From contig CAUWFE010000004.1 in NCBI GenBank assembly GCA_963558185.1, positions 13,949 through 77,948 of the forward strand: a stretch of DNA of 64,000 bases, read 5' to 3'. Shown here in pieces: positions 31,101-39,576 of the stretch. Each line of letters begins with the position of its first letter. Position 1 is the first letter of the stretch. Both the position numbers and the translations under genes were made by a program. The notes under the pieces are model-generated. The model did not search any database, was not told where the DNA came from, and worked only from the letters and a program-made list of their open reading frames with translations. This stretch comes from UMGS1663 sp963558185. GTDB lineage: Bacteria > Bacillota > Clostridia > TANB77 > CAG-508.

Positions 31101-34100
31101 GAATATGCTAGTGTACAAAAGTATAATAATCAGCCAAATATAAAATTAACAATAGAAAATAAAGAAGAAGAAGGAAACGGCTCTGGAGATGACCATAAAA
31201 GAAAAGATATAACATTAAAAATTGAAAAGCAAACTACAGAGAACAAAAACATAAAAGTTGAAGGAGTTACTTTCCAAATAAGAGCAGAATCAGAAGATGG
31301 AAAAGTACTTAATGCAATAAAAAAGACAGATAAAAAAGGAGAAATAAATTTAAATAGGATTCCTGGAAAAGGCAAAATAAAAATAACATTAAAAGAAATT
31401 GCAACAAACGATAATTATACTTTAGATGAAAAAGAAAGAGTAATTATATTAGTAAGAGAAAAGAATGAAGATGGAGAAGAGGAAGTAAAATTTATTGCAG
31501 AAGAAAGTGCAAAAGATATAAATATATATTTTGATGATAATGCATGGGAATTAGGAGTAAGAATTCCAAATGAAATTTCTGATAGAGTAATAGGATTTGC
31601 AATATTTAAGGAAGATAGCGAAGATGAATTAAAACTATTAAAAGCAAGTTTTAAAATAAAGGATAAAGAAACAAATACAGAGTATGATGTATTGGCAGAT
31701 GGAGGTGAAGGAGGATTAATAGGATTACCATTAAAAGATAAAGGAACATATCAATATGAAATTACAGAAATTCAGCAACCAAATGGATATCAAAAAATAA
31801 ATGACCCTATTATTTTGCAAGTAACATATAGGCAACTAGGAGAAATAGAAAAAGCAGAAATAATAAAAGGTGGAGAAATTTGTAGAATTGATAATCAAAC
31901 AGATAATTATATAGAACTACATATAAAAAATGTCCCAAGTGACAGTGAAATATTACCATATGATATAAAAGTAGTAAAAGTGGATATTGATGATATAGAA
32001 ATAACATTACCAGGAGCTGAATTAGATATACAAGTAAAAAATGAAATTGGTATGACTAACTTAAGTAAACAAGCAATTACAGATCAAAATGGTGAAATAT
32101 GGATTAAAAATATAAAAGGTAGTGGAAAGATTAATATAGATATTGAAGAAATTGTTCCTCCACCAGGAAGAAAATTTGATACTAAGCCAAAACAAGTAGA
32201 AATAAACTGTGATCAAGAAACAGGAAGATTAAAGCTTGTAGATTCAACAAATGTAGATACAATTATAGATAATAATAAAAGATTAGTAACAGTACTTGTA
32301 AGAAATGAATTAGGAGACGGTCTTTATGAAATAGTATTAAATAAAAAAGACAAAAATAATTCAAATATAAGTTTGCAAAATGTTCATATGAAAGTAAAAA
32401 TGCCGGGAGAAAAAGTTGCAAGAGAATTAGTTACTGATGTAAAAGGAAGAATAGTAATAGCAAACTTAATAATGCCAACTGCTGGAGAGTATGAATATAT
32501 TGTAGAAGAAATAAAAACTCAAGATGGATATAAATTAATAGATAAACCAATGAAATTTAAAATACAATTTGCTAATAAAAATGGTAAAACTTATATACAA
32601 AGTGTAAAAAAAGTGACTGATTCTAATAATGTTGAAGTATCAAAGGTATCTGATAATTGTGTATTAGTAAATGTTTTAAATGAACACAGGGAAAATTTAC
32701 CTACTGAAAATTTATATAAAATTAAACTAAAAAAAGTAGATAAAGAAAAAACAAATATAGGAATAAGCAATGTAAAAATTAAAATATCAATTAAACAAAA
32801 TGATGGACAATCAAAACAAGCAGTTGTCTATACAGATGCAAATGGAGAAATACTGTTAGATAATTTAGTTATAACAGACAATGGAAAGATTATAATTGAA
32901 GAAATTGAAACACCTAAAGGATATGACTTGGATTCTACTCCAAAAGAAATTCAATATATTATTAAAAATGGAAAAATTGTATTAACTAAAATTGATGATA
33001 GTATAATAGCAAATACAAGTGGTTCACAAGTAGACATTACCGTAAAAAATAATGCAAACGGAGAAACTACAGATTTACATCCAGAAAAATTTGTAAGTAA
33101 AATAAATAATCAAGAGGTAAGCGGAACTGAACCTACTATAATAAAACAACCAGATGGAAGTATTGTATATCAAAGTAGTAATATAATCCATAATGTTAAG
33201 TATAATGATATTATTGAATATACAATAAGAATATACAATAGTGGATTAGAAAGTGGATACGCAGGTTATATATTTGATAAAGTTCCAGACGGATTAAAAT
33301 TTATAGAAGATAACGAAATAAACAAACAATATAAATGGGAAAAAGTAGATGGAGGATACAAAACAACAATATTAGCTAGTGGCAAAGAAAATGAAATACA
33401 AGGATATGACAAAAATACTATGCAACAACCAGATTACAAAGAAGTAAAAATTGTATTTCAAGTAATTGAAAAGATTGAAACTCAAAATCCTTCAACGAAA
33501 AACATTGTAATTGTGGGAAAAAATGAAGAAGAACAAAAAGAACCAGGAAGATATGAAGAAGACAATGAAAGTGACAGTGAGGTAAATGTACAATATGTAA
33601 AATTAGAAACTAATAAATATGTTACATCTGTTAAACTAAATGGTGAAGACAAAAAAGTGGATATACAGAAAACAGAATCAGGAGATATTTATAAAATTGA
33701 GATTGTAGGAAGAAAAATAAAGAATTCTACAGTAATTGTACAATATCAAATAGAAGTTTCTAATAAAGGAACAAAAGAAGGAATGGTAAATGAAATTAAA
33801 GATTATATTCCAGAGAACATGGTATTCTTAGAAAAAGAAAATCCAGGCTGGATAAAAAAAGAAAATTATGTATATATTCCAATTAATCAAACATTAAAAC
33901 CAGGAGAAAAACTTACTAGAACAATTACATTACGTTGGTATGGAAATAAAAATGAAATGGGACTTATTTCTAATATGGCAATTACAAATGGAGAAGAAAA
34001 TATAAGTCCAAACCAACAAGATAAAGCAGATATAACAATATCAGTAAAAACAGGTATTATTACCAATATAGTATTAGTAATAATAGCATTAGTAATAATC

Positions 34101-34160
34101 AGTGGAGGAACGTACTTTATTAAAAAATATGTTATAGTAAATGAAGATAAACAAAAGTAG
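25176..34160 (+). CDS. Giant surface protein with about 15 SpaA/Cna-B-like modules
   Basis: A 2,994-residue exported protein, probably a stalk-like adhesin. It has an N-terminal signal or membrane segment (about 8-28). Next is a beta-rich region with W-x-x-x-Y and Y-x-x-x-G-I-F segments that looks like a LamG/concanavalin-type domain (about 95-290). Two PKD-like and one Ig-like module follow (about 460-740). About 15 tandem modules of 120-130 residues span about 740-2630. Each starts with a K/I-x-D/E-x-x strand and carries a T-D-x-x-G-x-A/I turn and an E-I/L/V-x-T-P-x-G-Y-like strand, as in SpaA/Cna-B pilin domains, so Lys-Asn isopeptide bonds are plausible. Two DUF11-like modules (about 2640-2940) precede a C-terminal membrane helix (about 2964-2982) and a basic tail. 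No LPXTG motif is seen, so anchoring is by the helix. Repeats are strongly diverged, indicating age rather than recent expansion. Confidence 0.85.
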   Translation: MKKTRILFCIIIISILIFIIGGTIVNSMQVVSLQTRQQPVIDIVLTKNKSKVDISNFEKDLKAELEKQNIDPEKVNVQEIQTEDFSSNSADAADILNNWGRVGYPGDWHYSGNEVINRENTNDLTGFYYPDNFGFDDIDFSYENMSDNSDDDIMGSMFRFNVNENGTVTTYLLLLNKRDNSGGFNYENGLYKITNNQFSLSNLQLLQKTNATWTRNTWSKYHILAKGNNIKVYQNDNLIIDYTDPDPIYTGSYGIFSCSQPYARYRNIGLTVTNYKNFLEVLQQAKWKDDALRLIVNVEDKINKDLEDEGVLSQAISRFLSQDIHYVGWGTSENAEQIQNIVNKNDNKGTFIENINYEQAIQETVKYIKSLLESYPTNQNLIINEPIDMQVTPENLKNNTINAAYPNGRWKAIHNENFYENSNGKYINSGNFQDAIMEEFENVGKYDIYFENQLIKELYLHRRPIAIITSKIENGKITLSSEKSYDLDRQSAYNGISEEKWFYKKVEDKEWTEGKLETIQEGENYLVKLIVKDHQDTWSKDAVQYISTSATKPIAQFEVVKSEITVYENLQLIDTSYDPVGKAIVEHNWKLYKGKDEIYSGQEAPVNYQQYGEGTYRIVLKVKNVDGLESDAFEREITVQEDKIAPKVHVEPSEQRNMHENISVNLSFIDIGGSGFKSYKYAITNDKNANVEYSDWINNINDTIKINQSGANYLHIKTVDNAGNESEDLVFGPYTIEEERIPIQINAVDKEDNSVKLGGLQFEIVEPKVNEQEEDKRINYETDENGKADGLIDVMKTNGKYTYILKEVNTPSSYNSIGETSLTVDIQNGKIVFINSSNPNVQAEITADYKINIICKYAKVEKPFYNFVIHTIDKNSESIKVKDAKYNVEVYSNNSEIIKKELVTNQDGIAQIDKLAGSGEISFVINQIATNNGYKIQGNEIVVTINRDKNTNKISGVANKTSKNAEVYIDNKRQEISLVIANDKKVEKNAIRIELIGEANENLENIKVKLEQPLDLGIIEATTNTEGLANIDKIQYPGEGEFSYIIKGDSNNIYEFPDVKLPVTFKNKLIKSVKQYENAQVIKEENDEEVIHTLHVKIKAKLKEEYKITQQFKIKKENLQAELLPGIMYRVTIKSDNFVKTIKTQTDKNGEISVPLWNSEKLEITVKELKTLEGYKLDPTEKKIVLVKGENNQYNINTEESAKNVTKDEVTGDIILKEINEKKAESIEKANICFFLTKKDKLGNLLGNTEFKLRAEYGDNRSKEYILKTDENGYVELHDFKVKELGKYTFYIQELSPVPGYEIISEPIQLRVDYEQNDKGEIKTSTILVEKGYRDIEYKRCDEYETDENYQLDVHMTIIDKFKKPNYKIEFEKIGAKNEILTKTEFEVILKYDNGGSVKTKGNAKEIAQFFSNLNIPNGNIEVKIIETKAEPGYQLDSTPKVGILKNTGKGLEIVEDKSNIFKEDNKNIKIQIQNSLINSNGDGSNITDVEDTYFALEVINENIHNDKASIIGSKFNAKLIQNGTIIMNRTRGIGNIGNKSIFEYIFASGDLKFEITQTKAPLHHKINNKTYVVSFNRDKNTEKIVIDEKNTDEELEVEIDEVNHKIIVTIKNELAYLTMGIITVDKTDTSLRLANAGFYVSKYRDPSSEDYKTYGYGVTDNTGTVMIPMYTYITNGSAIYEVNQKKAPTGYYAQEEIGLNITTDKEGNITNAKLHQDDIYLPGECKINKIEGNYIEIIVENERKPEPTYKVIIEPYNKYNPIISIDDVKFDVEIKQEIGTNLRTIATSSEGNATINGLTGQGEIQINLQEISIPNQYLLDTQIRTVFVNREIKQQVSSQGGNVYYKKLQLSDKTDKNVEVTVNNTKQEICIRIPCIPKAGIEINKVGSVDNDIKLEKVEFGIYKGKQLVGNLNTDNRGRAFFSFGSIIPNSTEVYTIKEVKTQDGYKLLPEDIEITVIYDSKGNVQEAYITKGKEYASVQKYNNQPNIKLTIENKEEEGNGSGDDHKRKDITLKIEKQTTENKNIKVEGVTFQIRAESEDGKVLNAIKKTDKKGEINLNRIPGKGKIKITLKEIATNDNYTLDEKERVIILVREKNEDGEEEVKFIAEESAKDINIYFDDNAWELGVRIPNEISDRVIGFAIFKEDSEDELKLLKASFKIKDKETNTEYDVLADGGEGGLIGLPLKDKGTYQYEITEIQQPNGYQKINDPIILQVTYRQLGEIEKAEIIKGGEICRIDNQTDNYIELHIKNVPSDSEILPYDIKVVKVDIDDIEITLPGAELDIQVKNEIGMTNLSKQAITDQNGEIWIKNIKGSGKINIDIEEIVPPPGRKFDTKPKQVEINCDQETGRLKLVDSTNVDTIIDNNKRLVTVLVRNELGDGLYEIVLNKKDKNNSNISLQNVHMKVKMPGEKVARELVTDVKGRIVIANLIMPTAGEYEYIVEEIKTQDGYKLIDKPMKFKIQFANKNGKTYIQSVKKVTDSNNVEVSKVSDNCVLVNVLNEHRENLPTENLYKIKLKKVDKEKTNIGISNVKIKISIKQNDGQSKQAVVYTDANGEILLDNLVITDNGKIIIEEIETPKGYDLDSTPKEIQYIIKNGKIVLTKIDDSIIANTSGSQVDITVKNNANGETTDLHPEKFVSKINNQEVSGTEPTIIKQPDGSIVYQSSNIIHNVKYNDIIEYTIRIYNSGLESGYAGYIFDKVPDGLKFIEDNEINKQYKWEKVDGGYKTTILASGKENEIQGYDKNTMQQPDYKEVKIVFQVIEKIETQNPSTKNIVIVGKNEEEQKEPGRYEEDNESDSEVNVQYVKLETNKYVTSVKLNGEDKKVDIQKTESGDIYKIEIVGRKIKNSTVIVQYQIEVSNKGTKEGMVNEIKDYIPENMVFLEKENPGWIKKENYVYIPINQTLKPGEKLTRTITLRWYGNKNEMGLISNMAITNGEENISPNQQDKADITISVKTGIITNIVLVIIALVIISGGTYFIKKYVIVNEDKQK

Positions 34161-34172
34161 AATATAATACAT

Positions 34173-34218
34173 AAAAAACCTTAAAGCAAACATAATGTTA
34201 TGCTTTAAGGTTTTTTTA
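34173..34218. terminator. Bidirectional terminator between convergent genes
   Basis: A 13-bp stem (34176-34188 with 34201-34213) with A-rich 5' and T-rich 3' flanks. It can serve both the giant surface gene (plus) and the PASTA PBP gene (minus). Confidence 0.85.
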
Positions 34219-34294
34219 TGTACTAGATAATTATGCTGTTACTGAGATTTTTTTAAAATTTGCATTTACTAGAAAATATTTTAGATATGCTTTA

Positions 34295-36700
34295 TTAATG
34301 TGCATCTTCTGAATATGGTTGTAATTTAACACTAATTACTGTACCTTCTTCAACAGAAGTACCAGCCATAGGCTCTTGACTAACTACTTGCCCTGTACCA
34401 GAAGCATGTATATTTAAATTTTTAGCTTTTAATAAACTAATAGCAGAAGATAATGACTTACCTTTTAAATTTGGAACTTCTTGAGATATTCTAGCTTCAT
34501 TTCCAGAAGTATATATACATATTGTAGAACCAGAAATTAATGCTGTACCAAGTTTTGGAACTTGATCTGTAATAATGCTATTTGTATCAGAGCTAGAAAC
34601 TTTACAAGAAAAGCCAGCGTCTTCTAAAATCTTCTTGGCCTCAGCTACAGTTTTATTTCGTACATCAGGAACTGAAATAGTAGATGTAGAATTTGTATTA
34701 GTAGGCTCAGCTGTATCTGAAGGAATACCTAAATAAGGTAAAACTTCTGTTAAAATTTGAGAAACAACAGGACCAGCAATTTGACCACCCATATGTTTTT
34801 CTCCTTGAGGATTATATAAAACAACTAAAACTACAACTTCAGGATTTTGAGAAGGTGCGATTCCTACAAATGATGCAACATAACCATCTTCAGGACTATC
34901 TGGATTAGGTTCAGAAGTACCAGTTTTCCCAGCAATAGTGTACCCAGAAACAGAACCATAAGAACCACCACCATCAGAAACTACAGATTCTAACATATTA
35001 ATTAATTGGTCACATGTTTCTTTAGAAACCACTTGTCTTACTTCTTTTGGCTCAACGGTAGTAATATTACCAGTATCAACATCTTTAAGCTGAGTTACAA
35101 TACGAGGTTGCATTAAAATACCATCATTTGCAATTGAGGAAACTGCAGTTATTAATTGAATAGGTGTTATAGTAAATCTTTGACCAAAAGACATTGTAGC
35201 AAGTTCAATAGGACCAACATTTTCTAAATTCCAATAATAACTAGAAGATTCACCTGTTGTTTGTATATTTGTTCTATCAAATAATCCAAATGCATCGTAG
35301 TATTTATATAAAGTTTCAGAACCAATTCTTTGACCTAATTGAATCATACCAGGGTTACAAGAATTCATTAAAACTTGTCTCATAGTTTCATTACCATGAC
35401 CATTATTGCTTTGACGCCAACAATGAATTTTAGTACCTGCAACAGTTTCATAGCCAATACAAGAAAAGTCATTAGGCGTATCAGGTTCTACAATATTTTC
35501 TTCTAAACCAATAGCTGCATTAATAACTTTATAAGTCGAACCAGGTTCATAGCGATGTGATATAGCTTTATTTCCCCACATTTGATTTAGAGCAGTATTT
35601 TTCTGAGAGCTATTCATTGTACTCCATTTAGCTTGTAAAGTCTCATTAGGCTCAAATGGTGTGTTTAAATTATAATCAGGATAACTAGCCATAGCAAGAA
35701 CATCACCTGTAGAAGGTTTCATTATAATAACATTTCCACCATCTTTACAGTCATTTTCTATTACAGCTTGTTTCAAATATTTTTCAGCAATAGATTGAAT
35801 ATTATAGTCAATACTTAAAGTTATATCACTACCATTTTGTGCTGAAATATAAGTAGAATCTTTATCTGGAACTAAATCATAAGCAACATCAGTAGTAGAA
35901 ACAATTTTACCAGGTGTACCAGCAAGTACATCATCCCAATATGATTCTATTCCCCATAAACCTTGACCATCAGTACCACAAAATCCAATTAAGTTAGAAG
36001 CTAAGTTATTATAAGGGTAATATCTTTTGGTATCTGGATCAATATTTATACCCACTGAAATTTCAGTTTCTTTCATCCAATTTTTTAAATTATCTATCTT
36101 ATCTTTTTCAACCTTTTTAGCAATAATTTCTGTATCACTAGTACTATCTAATTGTTTACGAACATTAGTAACATCTAATGTAAATATGTCAGCAAAGGCT
36201 TGAGCAATCTTATCTTTTTTTGCATTTGTCTCAACTTCATTTATTGTTCCATCATCATTTGTAACATTTAACCTCTTAGGATTAATTGAAACAGTATCCA
36301 CATTAGCACTAATGGCAAGAGCTTTTCCAGTAGAATCATAAATTGCGCCTCTTTGAGAAGGAATTGTTCGATTAGTTGTTTGTTGCCTATTTGCAGATTC
36401 TTTTAAAGTAGCGCCATCAACAAACTGAATAAATATAAGTCTAACTGCTAATAGAAAAAACACTAATACAAATACTGAAAGATACTTAAATAAAGACTGT
36501 GCTTTAATCATATTTTTTTCTTCAGCCATATTACTAATTTTATTAGAATACCTTTTTTTATTAGAGGATTCAGCATAATAAATTTTATTTAAATTATTAT
36601 CTATATTAAAATCTTCTGTATTTTTAGGCATTTTTGTAATATTATTCTTTTTTACAGATTGTTTTTTTATTGTTTTTTTCTTATTATTTTTCTTGTTCAT
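34295..36700 (-). CDS. Class B penicillin-binding protein with two PASTA domains (SpoVD/PbpB-like)
   Basis: This 801-residue D,D-transpeptidase would cross-link septal or spore peptidoglycan. A long Lys/Asn-rich cytoplasmic tail (about 1-68) precedes one membrane helix (about 70-92), then the PBP dimerisation domain beginning R-T-I-P-S-Q-R-G-A-I-Y-D. The transpeptidase motifs are complete: STYK (about 387), SCN (about 446) and KTGTS (about 592). Two PASTA modules close the protein (about 675-735 and 740-797). Tail plus PASTA fits SpoVD/PbpB rather than PBP2/MrdA, but the paralogue cannot be fixed without other genome copies. The ATG at 36700 follows GGTGAC. It is divergent from minD across 294 bp. 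Confidence 0.9.
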   Translation of the reverse strand: MNKKNNKKKTIKKQSVKKNNITKMPKNTEDFNIDNNLNKIYYAESSNKKRYSNKISNMAEEKNMIKAQSLFKYLSVFVLVFFLLAVRLIFIQFVDGATLKESANRQQTTNRTIPSQRGAIYDSTGKALAISANVDTVSINPKRLNVTNDDGTINEVETNAKKDKIAQAFADIFTLDVTNVRKQLDSTSDTEIIAKKVEKDKIDNLKNWMKETEISVGINIDPDTKRYYPYNNLASNLIGFCGTDGQGLWGIESYWDDVLAGTPGKIVSTTDVAYDLVPDKDSTYISAQNGSDITLSIDYNIQSIAEKYLKQAVIENDCKDGGNVIIMKPSTGDVLAMASYPDYNLNTPFEPNETLQAKWSTMNSSQKNTALNQMWGNKAISHRYEPGSTYKVINAAIGLEENIVEPDTPNDFSCIGYETVAGTKIHCWRQSNNGHGNETMRQVLMNSCNPGMIQLGQRIGSETLYKYYDAFGLFDRTNIQTTGESSSYYWNLENVGPIELATMSFGQRFTITPIQLITAVSSIANDGILMQPRIVTQLKDVDTGNITTVEPKEVRQVVSKETCDQLINMLESVVSDGGGSYGSVSGYTIAGKTGTSEPNPDSPEDGYVASFVGIAPSQNPEVVVLVVLYNPQGEKHMGGQIAGPVVSQILTEVLPYLGIPSDTAEPTNTNSTSTISVPDVRNKTVAEAKKILEDAGFSCKVSSSDTNSIITDQVPKLGTALISGSTICIYTSGNEARISQEVPNLKGKSLSSAISLLKAKNLNIHASGTGQVVSQEPMAGTSVEEGTVISVKLQPYSEDAH

Positions 36701-36834
36701 TTGTCACCAACTTTTTCTATAGATTAAGGATAAAATATCCACAAATTTGATAATAATATTGTATATTATGCAAAGTTAAAAATCAATAGAAAATAAATAA
36801 ATTTGTAACTGTTTAGTTACTATTTTGTGGATTT

Positions 36835-36866
36835 TGTAAATAAATCTAAGGAATGCATTGAAATAT
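36835..36866 (+). repeat. Degenerate half-copy of the element A/B palindrome
   Basis: A stretch reading T-A-A-A-T-A-A-A-T-C-T-A then AGGAATGCATTGAAATATT matches the left side of element B (AGGAATGTCTTGAAATATA). No matching right arm is present. It lies in the 294-bp pbp-minD gap, which otherwise carries the minD promoter. Confidence 0.4.
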
Positions 36867-36901
36867 TATGGTAAAAAACATAAAAAAATCTTACGGAAAC
36901 A

Positions 36902-36930
36902 TTGACTTTTTAACGATTTCCGTATATTAT
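36902..36930 (+). promoter_or_regulatory. Promoter for minD-minE-rodA
   Basis: TTGACT (36902-36907), a 17-nt spacer and TATTAT (36925-36930), 64 bp before the minD ATG. Confidence 0.7.
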
Positions 36931-36994
36931 ATATGTATTAAAAATATGCATTTTTATAAAAAAATGAACTAAAAAGTTCAAGGAGGAAAAAAGT

Positions 36995-37789
36995 ATGGGA
37001 GAGGTTATTGTCATAACATCTGGAAAAGGTGGAGTCGGAAAAACAACAACAACAGCAAATCTTGGTTCAGCTTTAGCTTTAAAAGGTAAAAAAGTAGCTT
37101 TAGTAGATACAGACATAGGGTTACGTAACTTAGATGTTGTAATGGGACTTGAAAATAGAATAGTATATGACATAGTAGATGTAGTAGAAGAAAAATGTAA
37201 ATTAAGACAAGCTCTAATAAAAGATAAACGTTTTAATGAACTTTTTTTACTTCCAGCAGCTCAAACAAGAGATAAAAGTGCAGTAAATGAAGAACAAATG
37301 AGAGATTTGACAGAAAAATTAAAAGAAGATTTTGATTACATATTAGTAGATTGCCCAGCAGGTATAGAACAAGGTTTCAAAAATGCTGTTGCAGGTGCAG
37401 ATAGAGCAATTGTAGTAACAACGGCAGAAATATCTGCAATTCGTGATGCTGATAGAATTATAGGATTATTAGAATCTTCAGATATCAAAAATCCAGAATT
37501 AGTAGTAAATAGATTAAGACCAAATATGGTAAAAAAAGGCGAAATGATGGATGTTGAAGATATAGTAGATTTATTATCTATAGATTTAATAGGAGTAGTT
37601 CCAGATGATGAATATATTATTACACAAACTAATAGAGGCGAACCAGTAGTTTCAAATAGTAAAGCACCTTCTGGAAGATCATATATGGAAATAGCAAGAA
37701 GAATTTTAGGAGAAAATGTAGAAGTTACCATTCCTGGTAGAGAAAAAGGTTTTATGGCAAAAATTAAAAGAATCTTTTCAAAAAAATAG
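36995..37789 (+). CDS. minD: Septum site-determining ATPase MinD
   Basis: This is a 264-residue ParA/MinD ATPase that binds the membrane as an ATP dimer and positions the division site. The deviant Walker A GKGGVGKTTTT is at about 10-20, DTDIGLRNLD at about 38-47, and the Walker B-like DYILVDCPAG near 118. The C-terminal amphipathic membrane-targeting helix GFMAKIKRIFSKK is present. AAGGAGG precedes the ATG. It is followed by minE and rodA in one unit; minC, its usual partner, is not in this window. Confidence 0.98.
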   Translation: MGEVIVITSGKGGVGKTTTTANLGSALALKGKKVALVDTDIGLRNLDVVMGLENRIVYDIVDVVEEKCKLRQALIKDKRFNELFLLPAAQTRDKSAVNEEQMRDLTEKLKEDFDYILVDCPAGIEQGFKNAVAGADRAIVVTTAEISAIRDADRIIGLLESSDIKNPELVVNRLRPNMVKKGEMMDVEDIVDLLSIDLIGVVPDDEYIITQTNRGEPVVSNSKAPSGRSYMEIARRILGENVEVTIPGREKGFMAKIKRIFSKK

Positions 37790-37810
37790 ACAAAGCGGAG
37801 GGAAAATAGG

Positions 37811-38317
37811 ATGTTTGAAAATGTAGTAAAGTTTTTCAAAAAATTCTCTAAAGAAAATAAAGAGAATGCTAAAGATTCAAAAGATACAGCAAAAGAAAGA
37901 CTACATCTTGTATTAATGCAAGATAGAGCAAATGTATCAGCAGACTTTCTAGAATTAATGAAACAAGAAATTATAGAAGTTATAAAAAAATATATAGATG
38001 TTGATGAAAATCAAATAGATGTAAGATTAACAAATAAAGTTAATAGTGATGGAACTAATGGAGCACCAGCATTATATGCAAACATTCCTATTATGAGTAT
38101 AAAAGACGAAACAAGAAAAATGACAATTCAAAAAGATACAGGAAAACATATTGAAGAAGAAGTAAAAGAAGAAAATCTAGAAGAAAAAGAAACTGAAATA
38201 AAAGAAGTTGAGAAAAAAGAGGAAAAAAAAGAAGATAACCAAGAAGAAGAAATAATAAATAAAGAAGATGAAGATACATCTTGTGTAGAAACAGAAGAAA
38301 AACAAAAAGAAGCATAA
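37811..38317 (+). CDS. minE: Cell division topological specificity factor MinE with acidic C-terminal extension
   Basis: This is a 168-residue MinE. The first 100 residues match the family: an N-terminal amphipathic helix, the R-L-H-L-V-L-M-Q-D-R segment that contacts MinD, and the topological specificity domain with VIKKYIDVDENQIDVRL. About 65 additional residues (about 103-168) are a Glu/Lys-rich low-complexity tail, unusual for MinE, which is normally 85-95 residues. MinE stimulates MinD ATPase and drives pole-to-pole oscillation. It lies 21 bp after minD. Confidence 0.93.
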   Translation: MFENVVKFFKKFSKENKENAKDSKDTAKERLHLVLMQDRANVSADFLELMKQEIIEVIKKYIDVDENQIDVRLTNKVNSDGTNGAPALYANIPIMSIKDETRKMTIQKDTGKHIEEEVKEENLEEKETEIKEVEKKEEKKEDNQEEEIINKEDEDTSCVETEEKQKEA

Positions 38318-38341
38318 AAGCTTTATTCAAGAAGGTGAAAA

Positions 38342-39448
38342 ATGAGAAAAAGAATATTTAAAAATATAGAATGGTCAATTTTAATTTGTACCATTTTATT
38401 AATTACAATAGGCTTTGTTGCATTGTTTTCAGCAACACAAGAAACAAATCATGAAGAATTACAAAAACAAATAATGTGGTTAATTATTAGCATACCAGTA
38501 GTAATAGTAGTAATTTGTATTGACTATGAAACAATTGCAAAAATTTCTCCAATATTTTATGGAATTATATTAATATTATTAGTAGGTGTATTATTTACAG
38601 AACCGGTAAATGGTGCGACAAGTTGGTTTAATCTTGGACCATTTTCAATACAACCATCAGAATTTGCAAAAATATTTGTAATAATAATGTTCGCTTTTGT
38701 AATAACAAAAATTCAAAGAAATGGTAAAGATGAAATAAGTAGACCTACAAGATTATTATTGGCATTGTTAGTAGCAGTAGTACCAATATTGCTTATAATA
38801 AAACAACCAGACTATGGTACAGCACTTGCATTTTTTGTGGCAATTGCATTAATGCTATATGTTGCAGGAATAAAAAAGAGATATATTATCACATCATTAC
38901 TTTTAGTTGCAATTGCTTTGCCAATTTTATACTTCTTTATTTTACCACCACATGCTAAAACAAGAATAGATGTATTTTTAAATCCAAACTTAGATCCAAG
39001 AGGAGATGGATATAATATAATTCAATCAAAATTAGCAATTGGTGCAGGCGAATTATTTGGAATGGGATTATTAAAAGGAAATCAAACTCAATTAGGATTT
39101 TTATATCCAAAAACAACAGACTTTATATTTTCAGTAATAGGTGAAGAATTAGGATTTGTTGCAACAGCAGGAATTGTAATTTTATATGTAATATTAATTA
39201 CAAAAGCTATTTATATAGCAAAAACAGCAAAAGACGATTTAGGTTCATATATAGCCATGGGAATTGCAGGAATATTTTTATTTCATATGGTAGAAAATAT
39301 AGGAATGACAATTGGACTTTTACCAATAACAGGTGTACCACTTCCTTTTGTGAGTTATGGAGGAAGCTCATTACTAACAAATTTAATTTTAATTGCATTA
39401 TTATTAAATATAAGTGGAAGAAGGCAAAAAGCAATTTTTATAGATTAA
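38342..39448 (+). CDS. rodA: SEDS-family peptidoglycan polymerase (RodA/FtsW)
   Basis: This 368-residue protein has about ten membrane segments. SEDS proteins polymerise lipid II into glycan strands with a partner class B PBP. The family blocks are intact: NGATSWFNLGPFSIQPSEFAKI, KQPDYGTAL, and the C-terminal MTIGLLPITGVPLPFVSYGGSS. The catalytic Asp of the family corresponds to the large extracellular loop region near PNLDPRGDGYN. Its position after minDE is the usual RodA context in Clostridia, but FtsW or SpoVE cannot be excluded. It starts 24 bp after minE. Confidence 0.9.
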   Translation: MRKRIFKNIEWSILICTILLITIGFVALFSATQETNHEELQKQIMWLIISIPVVIVVICIDYETIAKISPIFYGIILILLVGVLFTEPVNGATSWFNLGPFSIQPSEFAKIFVIIMFAFVITKIQRNGKDEISRPTRLLLALLVAVVPILLIIKQPDYGTALAFFVAIALMLYVAGIKKRYIITSLLLVAIALPILYFFILPPHAKTRIDVFLNPNLDPRGDGYNIIQSKLAIGAGELFGMGLLKGNQTQLGFLYPKTTDFIFSVIGEELGFVATAGIVILYVILITKAIYIAKTAKDDLGSYIAMGIAGIFLFHMVENIGMTIGLLPITGVPLPFVSYGGSSLLTNLILIALLLNISGRRQKAIFID

Positions 39449-39450
39449 AG

Positions 39451-39497
39451 ATAAAGGCGAGCAAAATTAACATATTGTTATTTTAGTTCGTCTTAAA
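39451..39497 (+). terminator. Stem-loop after rodA
   Basis: An approximately 18-bp imperfect stem with G-U pairs (about 39454-39471 and 39477-39496), lacking a strong T run. Probably the end of the minDE-rodA unit. Confidence 0.5.
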
Positions 39498-39576
39498 ATT
39501 TGATATTGTAGAAAGTGTGGGAATAATTACAATTTTCAAACTCAAATTTGTGGATATAGGGGGAATGAAACAAAAA

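Noticed and set aside
34060..34160. LPXTG sortase signal in the giant surface protein
   Set aside because: No LPXTG-like pentapeptide precedes the C-terminal membrane helix.
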